A DNA stretch of 25,270 nucleotides, from the NCBI GenBank assembly GCA_031266385.1, contig JAISBC010000026.1, forward strand, positions 1 to 25,270. Direction: 5' to 3'. This DNA is from Holosporales bacterium. Its GTDB lineage: Bacteria; Pseudomonadota; Alphaproteobacteria; RUG11792. A program made the position numbers and the translations under genes. Below, one piece after another: positions 1-7,197 of this stretch. The notes under the pieces were generated by a model. It did no database searches. It was not told the DNA's origin and saw only the letters and a program-made list of their open reading frames with translations. Each line of letters opens with the position of its first letter. Positions within the stretch are counted from its first letter, which is position 1.

Positions 1-374
1 TCGAATACATCAGTCGGCAAAATGAACCAAAAATTTAACCGATATAGAGAAAATACATCCCATGTGGCATTGGCTTCTGGAATGTCCCAAGTGCTATGTT
101 GGAGCATTTTCAATCTGGCAACAGACGGAAACAGGATGTCTCTGGCCTCCCTTAACACGTGTTTACCAATCCAATGTGGTACTCCTTTTAAATTGCCTTC
201 GGACACGAGGATCCTCTCGCCACCGGGGAGCCGCTGTCCGGGGACAACCCTATCCGATTCCCTGAAGACAAGGACCCTAAACTTAAGATCGACCGTGGAA
301 TTTTGACTGGCCATTCCATTACAGGTCAGCAACAAACCTCCAAGAATCATGAATTGTTTGGCAATAATTTTCAA
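1..374 (-). CDS. Secreted hypothetical protein, 3' end beyond window
   Basis: An open frame of at least 124 codons runs leftward off the window edge without a stop. I place the start at a TTG (374-372), because GGGGAGGG lies about six bases upstream and the frame then opens with a typical signal peptide: basic MKIIAK, a hydrophobic stretch with LGGLLL, and a possible cleavage after GMAS near residue 22. The mature part begins QNSTVDLKFRVLVF and is rich in charged residues, with GQRLPGGERILVSEG near the middle. I do not recognise the family. A likely promoter and a small inverted repeat lie directly upstream, and the gene is divergent from the poly-G family gene at 545. The protein is likely exported; its function is unknown. 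The opposite-strand frame covering the same bases is a shadow. Confidence 0.6.
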   Translation of the reverse strand, partial: MKIIAKQFMILGGLLLTCNGMASQNSTVDLKFRVLVFRESDRVVPGQRLPGGERILVSEGNLKGVPHWIGKHVLREARDILFPSVARLKMLQHSTWDIPEANATWDVFSLYRLNFWFILPTDVF

Positions 375-395
375 TTTGCCCTCCCCAAGCTACAA

Positions 396-411
396 TGACA
401 CTATGGTGTCA
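396..411. promoter_or_regulatory. Inverted repeat TGACAC-4-GTGTCA, possible operator
   Basis: Perfect 6-base arms flank a 4-base centre (TATG). It sits just downstream of the predicted -10 box of the minus-strand promoter and about 20 bases before the TTG start, where a repressor site or a small 5' hairpin would act. No regulator can be assigned. Confidence 0.3.
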
Positions 412-417
412 GATTCG

Positions 418-447
418 AGTATATGGGGATTTCCGCGCCTAACTCAA
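418..447 (-). promoter_or_regulatory. Candidate sigma-70 promoter of the secreted protein gene
   Basis: On the minus strand, TTGAGT (447-442) and TATACT (423-418) are separated by 18 bases. The predicted transcription start, near 411, falls at the edge of an inverted repeat (396-411). Found by eye only. Confidence 0.35.
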
Positions 448-544
448 CAGCTTTCTCTTCTCCACATATCCAATCCTTATTTACTGAATTTAAATCATTA
501 TTAGTTATGATAATTATATAAAATGTTAGGAAGGAAATAGTATT

Positions 545-1237
545 ATGAAAATATTTAATAAATTTACTAACAAGAACGTTGGAAAACCAGGGGTTTTAAG
601 GCTCTGTGGGGGGGGGGGGATACCTCGGGGGTGTTTTCTGCTCTTGATCTCTGTTGGGATTGAAAATGGGGCCTGGGCTCAGTGGATCCCTTTTCCGATG
701 CTGACATCTACCTCTTCCTTCTATGATACGTCTAGCGGGTTGGGGCGGGCAGGGGCTCGAGATGCTGATCTAGGAATTTCCCCTCCAATTTTCTGGAGTG
801 GGGGGCTTCCTGGTGGTAATGGGGCTTTCGGAGGAATCTGGTGCAGGTCTCCTAATCCTCTTCTCGTTGCGAAGGTGGGACTGGGACAATTGTTGCCTCC
901 TGAGGGGGCTAGCCAGATGACTGAGATTTGCCGGGCCTGCGGTATTTTAACCGGTACTTTTTTTGTGTTGGGTTGTAGCGGGTTGGCCTTCGCTCGAGAT
1001 GATGATTCTTATACATCTTTATTGGATTATTTTTATGGGTACTGGGAAAGATGGGGAGCTATGAACCCTGACTGGGGGAAGGTATTTGCGAATGAGCGGG
1101 AGGCCCCTGACCGTTACCTGAAAGGAATATCCATCGGTGCTTTGACAACTGGGCTTGTGGGATTGAGTGTCCTAGCGGTGTATCATTGTTTTTTTGCGAA
1201 ACCTAGATGTTCTATTACTTGTTGTAAACTTAACTGA
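545..1237 (+). CDS. Poly-G family membrane protein, in-frame (ON) copy
   Basis: A 230-residue protein of no family I know. It starts MKIFNKFTNKNVGKPGV, then Gly22-25 are encoded by an uninterrupted G12 tract (608-619). A hydrophobic segment (about 29-38) ends in AWA-Q, resembling a signal peptidase site near residue 46. The ectodomain is rich in Gly, Trp, Pro and Ser, holds another hydrophobic stretch (131-149) and a GYW motif (165-167). A C-terminal membrane helix spans about 194-215, with a short Cys-containing tail. It is a paralogue of 1293-1991 and 5809-6569, sharing layout, GYW and the xNG-x(6-8)-P stretch after the signal segment. The coding strand is strikingly G-rich compared with neighbours. 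With G11 or G13 the frame would stop shortly after the tract, so expression may be phase-variable. GGAAGG precedes the ATG. Function unknown; a surface protein is an inference. Confidence 0.75.
   Translation: MKIFNKFTNKNVGKPGVLRLCGGGGIPRGCFLLLISVGIENGAWAQWIPFPMLTSTSSFYDTSSGLGRAGARDADLGISPPIFWSGGLPGGNGAFGGIWCRSPNPLLVAKVGLGQLLPPEGASQMTEICRACGILTGTFFVLGCSGLAFARDDDSYTSLLDYFYGYWERWGAMNPDWGKVFANEREAPDRYLKGISIGALTTGLVGLSVLAVYHCFFAKPRCSITCCKLN
608..619 (+). repeat. Homopolymeric G12 tract near the gene's 5' end
   Basis: Twelve consecutive G encode four glycines at residues 22-25 of the 545 gene. Gain or loss of one G leads to a stop within about 20 codons on manual translation. This is the classic design of a slipped-strand phase-variation tract. 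Length may also be affected by sequencing error. Confidence 0.8.
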
Positions 1238-1292
1238 TTGTTAATGTGAAATAACTTATTATTATATAACAATTGAGAGAGGACCTGATTTT

Positions 1293-1991
1293 ATGCAACT
1301 TGTTACTAACTTGCCTAAAACGAGATGGGGGACATCCGGGATTTCAAGTCTGTGGATTAGGTGTCTAGTTAATTCTCTGGGAGCCCTCCTCTTCTTGTCT
1401 GATATATCCAATGGTGTTGAATTGTCCACTTTCAATTTCCCTGCGATCACCCATGGGACTAGGTCTGGTATCTATGAGCCTGAGCCAAGTTATGTATTGG
1501 GAGCTGCTGCTGCTCGTAGGGGGGATGTTGGACCTGTTTTGCTGGAGCTAACTGATGGCGCTACGAGCGGATGTTCCGCAATGGGATTTTGTTGTCCAGG
1601 GCCGAATTTGAAATTTGTTGATGGGTTATCGGAATCTGATTTTGGGGCTCATACGAGTGATGTGCTGTCAGCCCTTCGAGATCTTGGAGCCTTTGGATCC
1701 TTGGCCCTGACGACTGTTCGTGTTGTTACCCCTAGTGGGGCTTTTGGGTGGGACGCTCCGGAGGACGTGTGGTGGCGATGGGTTTGGTTTATGGAGGGTT
1801 ATTGGGATGCCTATGTCAAGTTGCATGGCAGCTACAGTTCTTTATTCGTGGCCAACAAACCTTCCAATGATTTTTCTTGGAAAGGGGTTCTTCTGGGAAC
1901 TCTGGGAGGAGGATCCCTGGTAGGTCTTTTGTGGGGATTGAAGGAATTTCTTAACCCTCATTCAAGGCCTGCTCTTTGTAATCTTACCTGA
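1293..1991 (+). CDS. Poly-G family paralogue without a poly-G tract
   Basis: A 232-residue protein, 55 bases downstream of the preceding paralogue. AGAGG lies about ten bases before the ATG. The N-terminus differs (MQLVTNLPKTRWGTSG) and has only G5 where the relatives carry long G runs, so this copy looks constitutively in frame. A hydrophobic signal-like segment covers about 19-37, followed by ISNG and a proline-containing stretch that align with the paralogues. RRGD near 75-78 resembles the MRGD of the 5809 gene. MEGYWDAY (168-174) matches GYWERW and GYWELY of the relatives. A C-terminal membrane helix (about 198-216) is followed by a short tail ending ALCNLT. The coding strand is G-rich. 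Function unknown; likely a single-span exported membrane protein. Confidence 0.7.
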   Translation: MQLVTNLPKTRWGTSGISSLWIRCLVNSLGALLFLSDISNGVELSTFNFPAITHGTRSGIYEPEPSYVLGAAAARRGDVGPVLLELTDGATSGCSAMGFCCPGPNLKFVDGLSESDFGAHTSDVLSALRDLGAFGSLALTTVRVVTPSGAFGWDAPEDVWWRWVWFMEGYWDAYVKLHGSYSSLFVANKPSNDFSWKGVLLGTLGGGSLVGLLWGLKEFLNPHSRPALCNLT

Positions 1992-2001
1992 TTATAAACT
2001 T
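1990..2001 (+). promoter_or_regulatory. Shared upstream motif GATTATAAACTT, copy 1
   Basis: The 12-base motif begins 58 bases before the ATG at 2048 and overlaps the stop codon of the preceding paralogue. The same 12 bases occur 58 bases before the ATG at 5809. Weaker versions (GATTGTTAATGT at 1236, GAATTTAAATCA at 486) lie 57-59 bases before the other two family starts. It contains a -10-like TATAAA; whether it is a promoter or a protein site is unknown. Confidence 0.4.
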
Positions 2002-2047
2002 GTGTAATTGATGATTTGATTATGGATATTGCTGAGGATATATTTTT

Positions 2048-2179
2048 ATGAAAATGTTTAATAAATTTGCTAACAAGAACGCTGGAAATCCGGGGGTTGT
2101 GAGGCGCTGGGGGGCTGGGACTCTGTATCTATTCCATCTCTTGGGTCGTCCCCGTCACATCGTCTATGACAAAAATTAA
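2048..2179 (+). pseudogene. Truncated 5' end of a poly-G family gene
   Basis: The first 21 codons (MKMFNKFANKNAGNPGVVRRW) closely match the starts of the 545 and 5809 genes at both DNA and protein level, including the position where the G tract begins. Here only G6 remains (2109-2114). After that the homology ends and the frame runs 43 codons to a TAA at 2177-2179, overlapping the 3' end of the convergent MFS gene by 51 bases. GAGG lies upstream of the ATG, and a 12-base motif shared with the 5809 gene sits at exactly the same distance (58 bases). I read it as a deletion remnant; it might also serve as a donor of promoter and 5' end for recombination between copies. Confidence 0.65.
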
Positions 2180-3394
2180 AAAGATAGATAATATCATGCA
2201 GATTAAGACCACACAAAAGGCGCTTTTGTACATCTCGAGGGTATAGACTGGGATTCCACTCGTATCCATCATTCCACCTCGGAAATAATCCAATAATCGA
2301 CCCAGGAGTGGTTGGAAGACGAAGCCTCCCGTCATGACTATCATATTCGTAAAGCCGGCCGAAGTCCCGCCATACCGCTTCGGGACCATACTAAAAGCGA
2401 TCGTGAAAAATAGGGGAATAGTCCCCCCAAATATTCCAAACAAAAAGAACATTCCGTAACTTAACATTAATGGCATGCCATCCCAATAAATAATCGGAAT
2501 AAAAGTTAAAATCATCAAAATGGTAAAAATTAACAACACCTTTTTGCAGCTCTTAAAAAGGTTCGCGAGTTCGGCCGTAATGATGCTCCCCAATCCATAT
2601 CCTATGAACGTAAAGGTAGCCGATAGAGCAGCCACTGAGGTCTGGATCGCATATTTTCCCTCCATAAATGGAATACACCACAGCTCGGCGATGGCGCTCA
2701 ACGGAAGATAACTAATCGCCCCATAAATTCCCAGCATCCAAAATTTTGGATTTTTAGAGAGAATTTTGATGCCATTTAGTAGCTCAGTCTCCTGGTCTGT
2801 CTCAGATTTTTGCTCATATTTTGGCTTAGAAATTCGAGTCGCTAGAATGGCCAGCAAAAAAGCGAAGACAGCGATTGCATATGTCGTCGACCGCCATCCA
2901 AAATGAGAAACGAGATAGGCCGTGAGAAGGCTCCCACAAATGCCTCCCAAACATCCAACGAACATGGAAATTCCGACGAAGAGTGGGTATTTACGAGGAT
3001 GAATTAGTTCACTGATAACCTTCGTACACCCTATAAATCCAGAGGCAGATCCGAGCCCCAGCACCAGTCTTCCAATCTCTAAATGTGCCGGAATTGCGGA
3101 TAAACCAAATATAAAGATCCCGATACTGCAAATTAAAGCGCTAATCGGTAAGATGATTCGGCTCCCGAATTTATCCAACAGAATTCCACTTGGTATTTGC
3201 ATCAGACAATATGTTATATACAGAGAAGAGACGACGAGTCCGAATGTAGATGCCGTCATGCTAAATTCCCGCATAAGTTCATTGGATATAGCGCTCGGTT
3301 CGACCCTCGAAACATAACAGAGCAAATAAAACATCCATCCTGTCGCGATGGACAGAGCTACCTTCGATTTATCATTCGATGACATCGAAGACAA
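2129..3394 (-). CDS. MFS transporter
   Basis: A 421-residue polytopic inner-membrane protein with the 12-helix pattern of the major facilitator superfamily. The motif between helices 2 and 3 is visible as GILLDKFGSR (about 72-81), the usual G-x-L-x-D-x-x-G-R form. A charged cytoplasmic loop around 190-210 (KPKYEQKSETDQETELL) separates the two halves. Substrate cannot be read from the sequence; related carriers in intracellular alphaproteobacteria import host metabolites. I keep the TTG start (3394) because GAGG lies six bases upstream; an ATG three codons later is 15 bases from it. The 3' end is overlapped by the truncated poly-G family copy. The gene appears to stand alone, divergent from tmk. 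Confidence 0.85.
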   Translation of the reverse strand: MSSMSSNDKSKVALSIATGWMFYLLCYVSRVEPSAISNELMREFSMTASTFGLVVSSLYITYCLMQIPSGILLDKFGSRIILPISALICSIGIFIFGLSAIPAHLEIGRLVLGLGSASGFIGCTKVISELIHPRKYPLFVGISMFVGCLGGICGSLLTAYLVSHFGWRSTTYAIAVFAFLLAILATRISKPKYEQKSETDQETELLNGIKILSKNPKFWMLGIYGAISYLPLSAIAELWCIPFMEGKYAIQTSVAALSATFTFIGYGLGSIITAELANLFKSCKKVLLIFTILMILTFIPIIYWDGMPLMLSYGMFFLFGIFGGTIPLFFTIAFSMVPKRYGGTSAGFTNMIVMTGGFVFQPLLGRLLDYFRGGMMDTSGIPVYTLEMYKSAFCVVLICMILSIFLIFVIDDVTGTTQEME

Positions 3395-3507
3395 AATTAC
3401 CTCAAGTGTAAAAACAGAATCCGCCCAGTGTCCTCATTTTAACATACTTGAATCAGCAATCGAAATTATACTAATGTTGCGTAATCTTCTAGAAATTTGC
3501 CGGTGAT

Positions 3508-4158
3508 ATGCAGGACAGGCATCACGGATTGTTTATTACATTTGAAGGTGGAGAGGGATGTGGGAAATCTCTTCAATCGAGGATGCTGTTCGATTGGTTA
3601 GTATCCTCGAATAAGGATGTCATCCTAACCCGCGAACCGGGAGGAACGGATCTTTCCGAGAATATTCGCAGATTGCTTTTGGTGGGCAATATTAATAGCT
3701 GGGATCCGACGACTGAGTCTCTCCTTTTCCTTGCCGCTCGATCAGATCACTGGTTTAAAAAGATTTTCCCAGCCCTAACAGCTGGATCGTCCGTTGTCTG
3801 TGATCGATTTCAGGATTCTTCGATTGTCTATCAAGGAATCTGCAAAGGTGTTTCCCTCGATATGCTGGATAAAATATATCTCGAAATAACGGGGGGCAAG
3901 CATCCGGATAGAACGTATCTATTGGATATTCCTCCTGAGGTGGGGATCCGGCGTTCCATATCAAGAAGCGACAATAACGAAACTAGATTCGAGAAGATGG
4001 ATATTGGATTTCATGAAAAGGTTCGTAATGCCTTCCTAGAACTCGCCGATCGATATGCCGAGAGATACCTGATTCTCGATGGAAATCTGTCTACCGATGA
4101 AATTCATGATCAGATCAAGGAAGATTTGACGCAACGATTTCATAATATTTTTTCGTGA
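3508..4158 (+). CDS. tmk: Thymidylate kinase
   Basis: Phosphorylates dTMP to dTDP with ATP, an essential cytosolic step of dTTP synthesis. The 216-residue length is normal for the family. The P-loop GGEGCGKS is at residues 14-21, TREPGGT at 41-47 (dTMP-binding and catalytic Arg region), and DRFQDSSIVYQG near 98-109 is the typical DR(Y/F) segment. The C-terminal part is less conserved but continuous. Its 3' end overlaps the convergent polyprenyl synthase gene by 44 bases. Only a weak GGTG ribosome site precedes the ATG. Confidence 0.95.
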   Translation: MQDRHHGLFITFEGGEGCGKSLQSRMLFDWLVSSNKDVILTREPGGTDLSENIRRLLLVGNINSWDPTTESLLFLAARSDHWFKKIFPALTAGSSVVCDRFQDSSIVYQGICKGVSLDMLDKIYLEITGGKHPDRTYLLDIPPEVGIRRSISRSDNNETRFEKMDIGFHEKVRNAFLELADRYAERYLILDGNLSTDEIHDQIKEDLTQRFHNIFS

Positions 4159-5140
4159 TATTTTGCAAGATGGCTTCAAATTTCTTGGAAAATATGAGTT
4201 CTTTTGTTCTGTTATAATTTTCCTGGTGACTTGAAGAATTAGAGAATACATTAAAATCGAGGTACTGACACAGTATTACAATCGGGAGCGTAATATTGTT
4301 TTGTGTATAATCTTCGGATTCGAAGTAATCCTCAAATCTATAACAATCTAAATCATTTTGTATTTGATATAATACTCCAAAGCATGTGCCGAATGTCGCA
4401 CATTTGATGGCCTCCTTGAAGTTTCCTGATGCTAAATAAGCCCCGAGGAAGCAGGATAATTTGAAGAACGGAGATGTCTTCAGGGAGGTAATTCTGAGAC
4501 ACTCAGAGATATCCGACGCTATCGATAATTCCTGCTCTCTGATGGCTCCTAAGATCGTCGATGAACATTCGCGTAGAAATATCCTCTGTATCAATCGATT
4601 ATCCTTATATAAATCTAGGAATCGTTTCGAGGCATTCGTGAAAATATAATCACCGAATAGAATACCAAATTTACGTCCGAAAGATTTATGGAAGGATAAA
4701 TTTCCTCTCCTCCGGGAGCTGTCGTCGATAATATCGTCGTGAACTATTGAGGCGAAGTGTATTGCTTCGATTAAAGCAGCCGTCCAAATATTAGACCCAC
4801 CTCCTAAACCCCCACAATCAGTCTCTTCCTTCGTCGATCCGGTGCTCGAATGCTCATGTACCCCTAAGTACACTCCGCTTCTGTGCTCCGTGTCTCCTAG
4901 TAATAGATCAGATTGTGGGGGTTTAGGAGGGGGGCCGCCCTTTTTTATTGCAAATTCTGATTGTTTACTAGAAAATTTATTAAAGAACTGGAAAAATAAA
5001 GTAGCTCGAAGTTTTTTCCCAGTTGTTACGGATTCATAATGACGGCCGATGATATCGTTCAGCAATTCGTCGACCAACTGCAATTCGAGGCTAATCGACT
5101 CTTTCTGGGAAATCACTCTGCGAATGATGTCAGAAAACAT
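4115..5140 (-). CDS. Polyprenyl diphosphate synthase with in-frame palindromic insertion
   Basis: A trans-isoprenyl diphosphate synthase (IspA/IspB type) that would extend an allylic diphosphate with isopentenyl diphosphate, for quinone side chains or undecaprenyl precursors. Seen: GKKLRATL (about 41-48, normally GKRLRP), the first Asp-rich motif in HDDIIDDSS, FGILFGDYI, and NNITLPIV in place of the usual GK-x-TLP. The second Asp-rich motif is degraded: QIQNDLDCY where QI-x-DDxxDY is expected. Forty-odd residues (starting PPKPPQSDLLLGD, ending TDCGGLGG) come from the palindromic element at 4800-4930 and lie between the FAIKK helix and the IWTAALIEAIH helix. Without them the protein would be about 298 residues. 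The altered second motif plus the insertion make reduced or changed activity possible; the frame is nonetheless intact. Chain length cannot be predicted. Confidence 0.8.
   Translation of the reverse strand: MFSDIIRRVISQKESISLELQLVDELLNDIIGRHYESVTTGKKLRATLFFQFFNKFSSKQSEFAIKKGGPPPKPPQSDLLLGDTEHRSGVYLGVHEHSSTGSTKEETDCGGLGGGSNIWTAALIEAIHFASIVHDDIIDDSSRRRGNLSFHKSFGRKFGILFGDYIFTNASKRFLDLYKDNRLIQRIFLRECSSTILGAIREQELSIASDISECLRITSLKTSPFFKLSCFLGAYLASGNFKEAIKCATFGTCFGVLYQIQNDLDCYRFEDYFESEDYTQNNITLPIVILCQYLDFNVFSNSSSHQENYNRTKELIFSKKFEAILQNITKKYYEIVASNLP
4800..4930. repeat. 131-bp palindromic element, copy A (in polyprenyl synthase gene)
   Basis: Perfect 20-base terminal inverted repeats (4800-4819 and 4911-4930; arms begin CCTCCTAAACCCCCACAATC) enclose about 91 bases nearly identical to copy B at 7945-8075. 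Only one internal base differs (A4910 against T8055). The element is read in frame on the minus strand and adds a peptide containing DTEHRSG and EHSSTGSTKEE to the enzyme. In architecture it resembles Rickettsia palindromic elements, which insert in frame into protein genes. I cannot say whether it belongs to a named family. Confidence 0.85.
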
Positions 5141-5350
5141 GCCCTGTAATTTGCGCTGAATCTTCGATATATTATTATACTCGATCGCTACCCTGGGAAT
5201 GTGCTTTTTCGAGAAATTTTAAGCGGATCACACCTTAGAAATTGTAGCATTATTATGTTGAGTTAGTTGTTGGGGGTCTAATTTTCACGCTGTATTCCAA
5301 ATCTCTAACTTTGTAAAATCAGCAAAGTCATACGCCAGTGAGGTTAGATT

Positions 5351-5695
5351 ATGTTTTCCATCAAATCATTGATTATGGCGTGGAAATACTCTATGGATGG
5401 GTTTCGCTTCCTTTTTAAGGAAAGAGCATTTCGACAGGAAATCATGCTCGGAATTTGCCTTATAGGTATTGAATTCTTTAGGGAAACTCCAATTGGTATT
5501 CGCATATATCTCATCAGTTCATTCGTTCTCATACTAGTAACCGAATGCATAAACTCGGCGATCGAGACAGTCATCGATAGGATCGGATTAGAACGCCACC
5601 ACCTCTCCAAAAAGGCGAAGGACATAGGCAGCGCGGCCGTATTCATTACAATTCTTCACTTCGCAGGAATATGGCTCGGATCTTGGTTCTGGTAA
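5351..5695 (+). CDS. dgkA: Diacylglycerol kinase (prokaryotic, DgkA type)
   Basis: A small integral membrane kinase of 114 residues, the usual size, that phosphorylates diacylglycerol (or, in some bacteria, undecaprenol) using ATP in the inner membrane. The family signature is clear: an amphipathic start with WKYSMDGF, an acidic residue region around RQEIML, then ECINSAIETVIDRI followed by LSKKAKDIGSAAV, matching the active-site helix of E. coli DgkA. Three hydrophobic segments are visible. GAGG lies seven bases before the ATG. Downstream on the same strand comes the poly-G family gene at 5809, about 110 bases away. Confidence 0.93.
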   Translation: MFSIKSLIMAWKYSMDGFRFLFKERAFRQEIMLGICLIGIEFFRETPIGIRIYLISSFVLILVTECINSAIETVIDRIGLERHHLSKKAKDIGSAAVFITILHFAGIWLGSWFW

Positions 5696-5750
5696 ACTAT
5701 TTTTATTGTGATAAGATTTTTTTCTCGTAATTCTGCATTCAAGATTAAAG

Positions 5751-5762
5751 GATTATAAACTT
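5751..5762 (+). promoter_or_regulatory. Shared upstream motif GATTATAAACTT, copy 2
   Basis: Identical to the 12 bases at 1990-2001 and at the same distance (58 bases) from its ATG, supporting a common 5' control region for the family. Confidence 0.4.
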
Positions 5763-5808
5763 TAATACGATATCATTACTTTAGAATTAATAGGGAGGAT
5801 TAGATTTT

Positions 5809-6569
5809 ATGAAAATATTTAACAAATTTGCCAGCAAGAACGTTGGAAAACCAGGCGTTATGAGACGTTGGGGGGGGGGGGGGGGCTCCTCAAAATAATC
5901 TCGTCGCTTTGCTCTTGCCTTGCTTTGGATAACGGATACGGTGGACTTGTTCCTGCCCCTATGCTGGGTATTTTTCATAATAGTGTACCTTCCAGTGGGG
6001 ATGCCTGGGAGATGGGTAGGGCTTCTTGTATGCGGGGAGATCCTTTTCCTGTGTTCTTGGATAATGGGAATCAGCGATACTCCCTGTGTCTGCGGAAATT
6101 GCCGGGGATGCCTGCCTCGATTCCTTTCCATTCGTTGGTTTATTATTATGATTTGGCGGATGATTGGGTTGGGGAGGACTGTTTTTGTGTGGATTTTGAT
6201 GAGGATTGCTCGCTGAGTGATTGGAATTTTGTGAAGGGATTTGCTTGCGGGTATTGGGAGTTATATCACTCCTGGGGATGGAATAGGCCGGAACGTCCAG
6301 CCAGTGTGGTAAAGCACCTGAATGAATCCTGGGTTGATGGGATCTCTAAGTCTGGTTGGCAAGTGCCAGAATCGTTCAAGATAGGAATATCTAGCGATAA
6401 TGTCTCTGAGTTATTTGCAATTATGGAGAGGATGTATTATGGTTTCAGAAAATATAAAACCATAGCTGCTGTAACTGGATTAGTGTCGGCTGGATGTTTA
6501 TTTTACCGGAGCTTCTGGGGGAAACCGAATTCTCAGAGTTCTATTTATAAACTTAAGGGGCATTCTTAA
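5809..6569 (+). pseudogene. Poly-G family membrane protein, frame-shifted (OFF) at G16
   Basis: The ATG at 5809 (GGGAGG upstream) starts the same leader as the 545 gene: MKIFNKFASKNVGKPGV, then MRRW. It then enters a G16 tract (5870-5885). With 16 G the frame ends at TAA 5896-5898 after 29 residues. The rest of the gene is intact in another frame up to 6569. With G14 or G17 the two join to give about 252-253 residues: glycines, a hydrophobic segment (LLKIISSLCSCLAL), DNG and a proline stretch as in the paralogues, MRGD, GYWELY, a Trp-rich region, and a C-terminal membrane helix (KTIAAVTGLVSAGCLFY). The long intact downstream frame argues for a switchable gene rather than a decayed one. The last 17 bases overlap the convergent rlmE. 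G16 could alternatively be a miscount of G17. Function unknown. Confidence 0.75.
5870..5885 (+). repeat. Homopolymeric G16 tract setting the gene OFF
   Basis: Sixteen G at the same codon position as the G12 tract of the 545 gene. Manual translation gives an open frame for 14 or 17 G, and stops for 15 (after CTTTGGA) and 16 (after TCCTCAAAA). Sequencing error is the main alternative. Confidence 0.8.
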
Positions 6570-7197
6570 ACCCATTGGCGATCAAGTATATCTCCGACGA
6601 TTGATTGCGACTGGATTTTGGTTTAAAATGAGATACTTTTCTGAAGCATTTTTTTATATCATTTAAGGCGTCTTTTTCGGCGCCCCCCTGAAATACCTTG
6701 ACGACCAACGAGCCCCCGCCCCTTAGATTTCCCTTTGAGAATTGGATTACTTCTTCGAGAATATTGACGATCCTCATGTGATCGATCTTCTTGATCCCAC
6801 AAGTATTGGGGCACATATCACTCAATATAACATCGATCCCTGGTTCCTCGTCGATGATATTTATTATCTGATCCAGAGTACTCTGATCCATGAAATCTCC
6901 CCGAATAATCCGGACATTTTGGAGTGGAGATATATCGAGGATATCGACGGCGATTACGGGTCGTGTCGTCAGCTGAGATGCAACCTGCGACCAGCCCCCT
7001 GGAGCTGCCCCCAGATCGAGGACTACGTCCCCCTTCCCAATGATCTTGAATTTTTCCTGAATCTCCAGTAACTTGAAGGCAGACCTCGTTCTGTACCCCT
7101 TCTCCTTCGCCATCGCAACATACGGGTCGTTTATATGACGCTTAATCCAGTTCTTTGATGATTGTTTTAAAGATTTATTGAATTGTTTTTGCTTCAT
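6553..7197 (-). CDS. rlmE: 23S rRNA (uridine-2'-O) methyltransferase RlmE
   Basis: Methylates the 2'-O of U2552 in the 23S rRNA A-loop, using S-adenosylmethionine, late in 50S assembly (FtsJ/RrmJ family). The SAM-binding motif LDLGAAPGGW is at about residues 61-70. All four catalytic positions known from E. coli can be matched: Lys in TRSAFKLLE (42), Asp in ILSDMCPN, Lys in LVVKVFQGG and Glu in SSEIYLIA. I choose ATG 7197 because it overlaps the holB stop as ATGA; a GTG two codons upstream is possible. The protein is 214 residues, normal for the family. Last gene of the minus-strand cluster. Confidence 0.95.
   Translation of the reverse strand: MKQKQFNKSLKQSSKNWIKRHINDPYVAMAKEKGYRTRSAFKLLEIQEKFKIIGKGDVVLDLGAAPGGWSQVASQLTTRPVIAVDILDISPLQNVRIIRGDFMDQSTLDQIINIIDEEPGIDVILSDMCPNTCGIKKIDHMRIVNILEEVIQFSKGNLRGGGSLVVKVFQGGAEKDALNDIKKCFRKVSHFKPKSSRNQSSEIYLIANGFKNAP

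Noticed and set aside
22..306. 94-codon plus-strand frame at the left edge
   Set aside because: It is antisense to a minus-strand frame with a good ribosome site and a signal peptide, which explains the region better.
4842..5039. Plus-strand frame through palindromic element copy A
   Set aside because: The minus-strand frame continues the polyprenyl synthase on both sides; the plus-strand reading is a shadow caused by the palindrome.
5868..6569. Independent start of the poly-G gene at the TTG before the G tract
   Set aside because: No ribosome site lies before this TTG, and homology to the other copies shows that the real start is the ATG at 5809, in a different frame.
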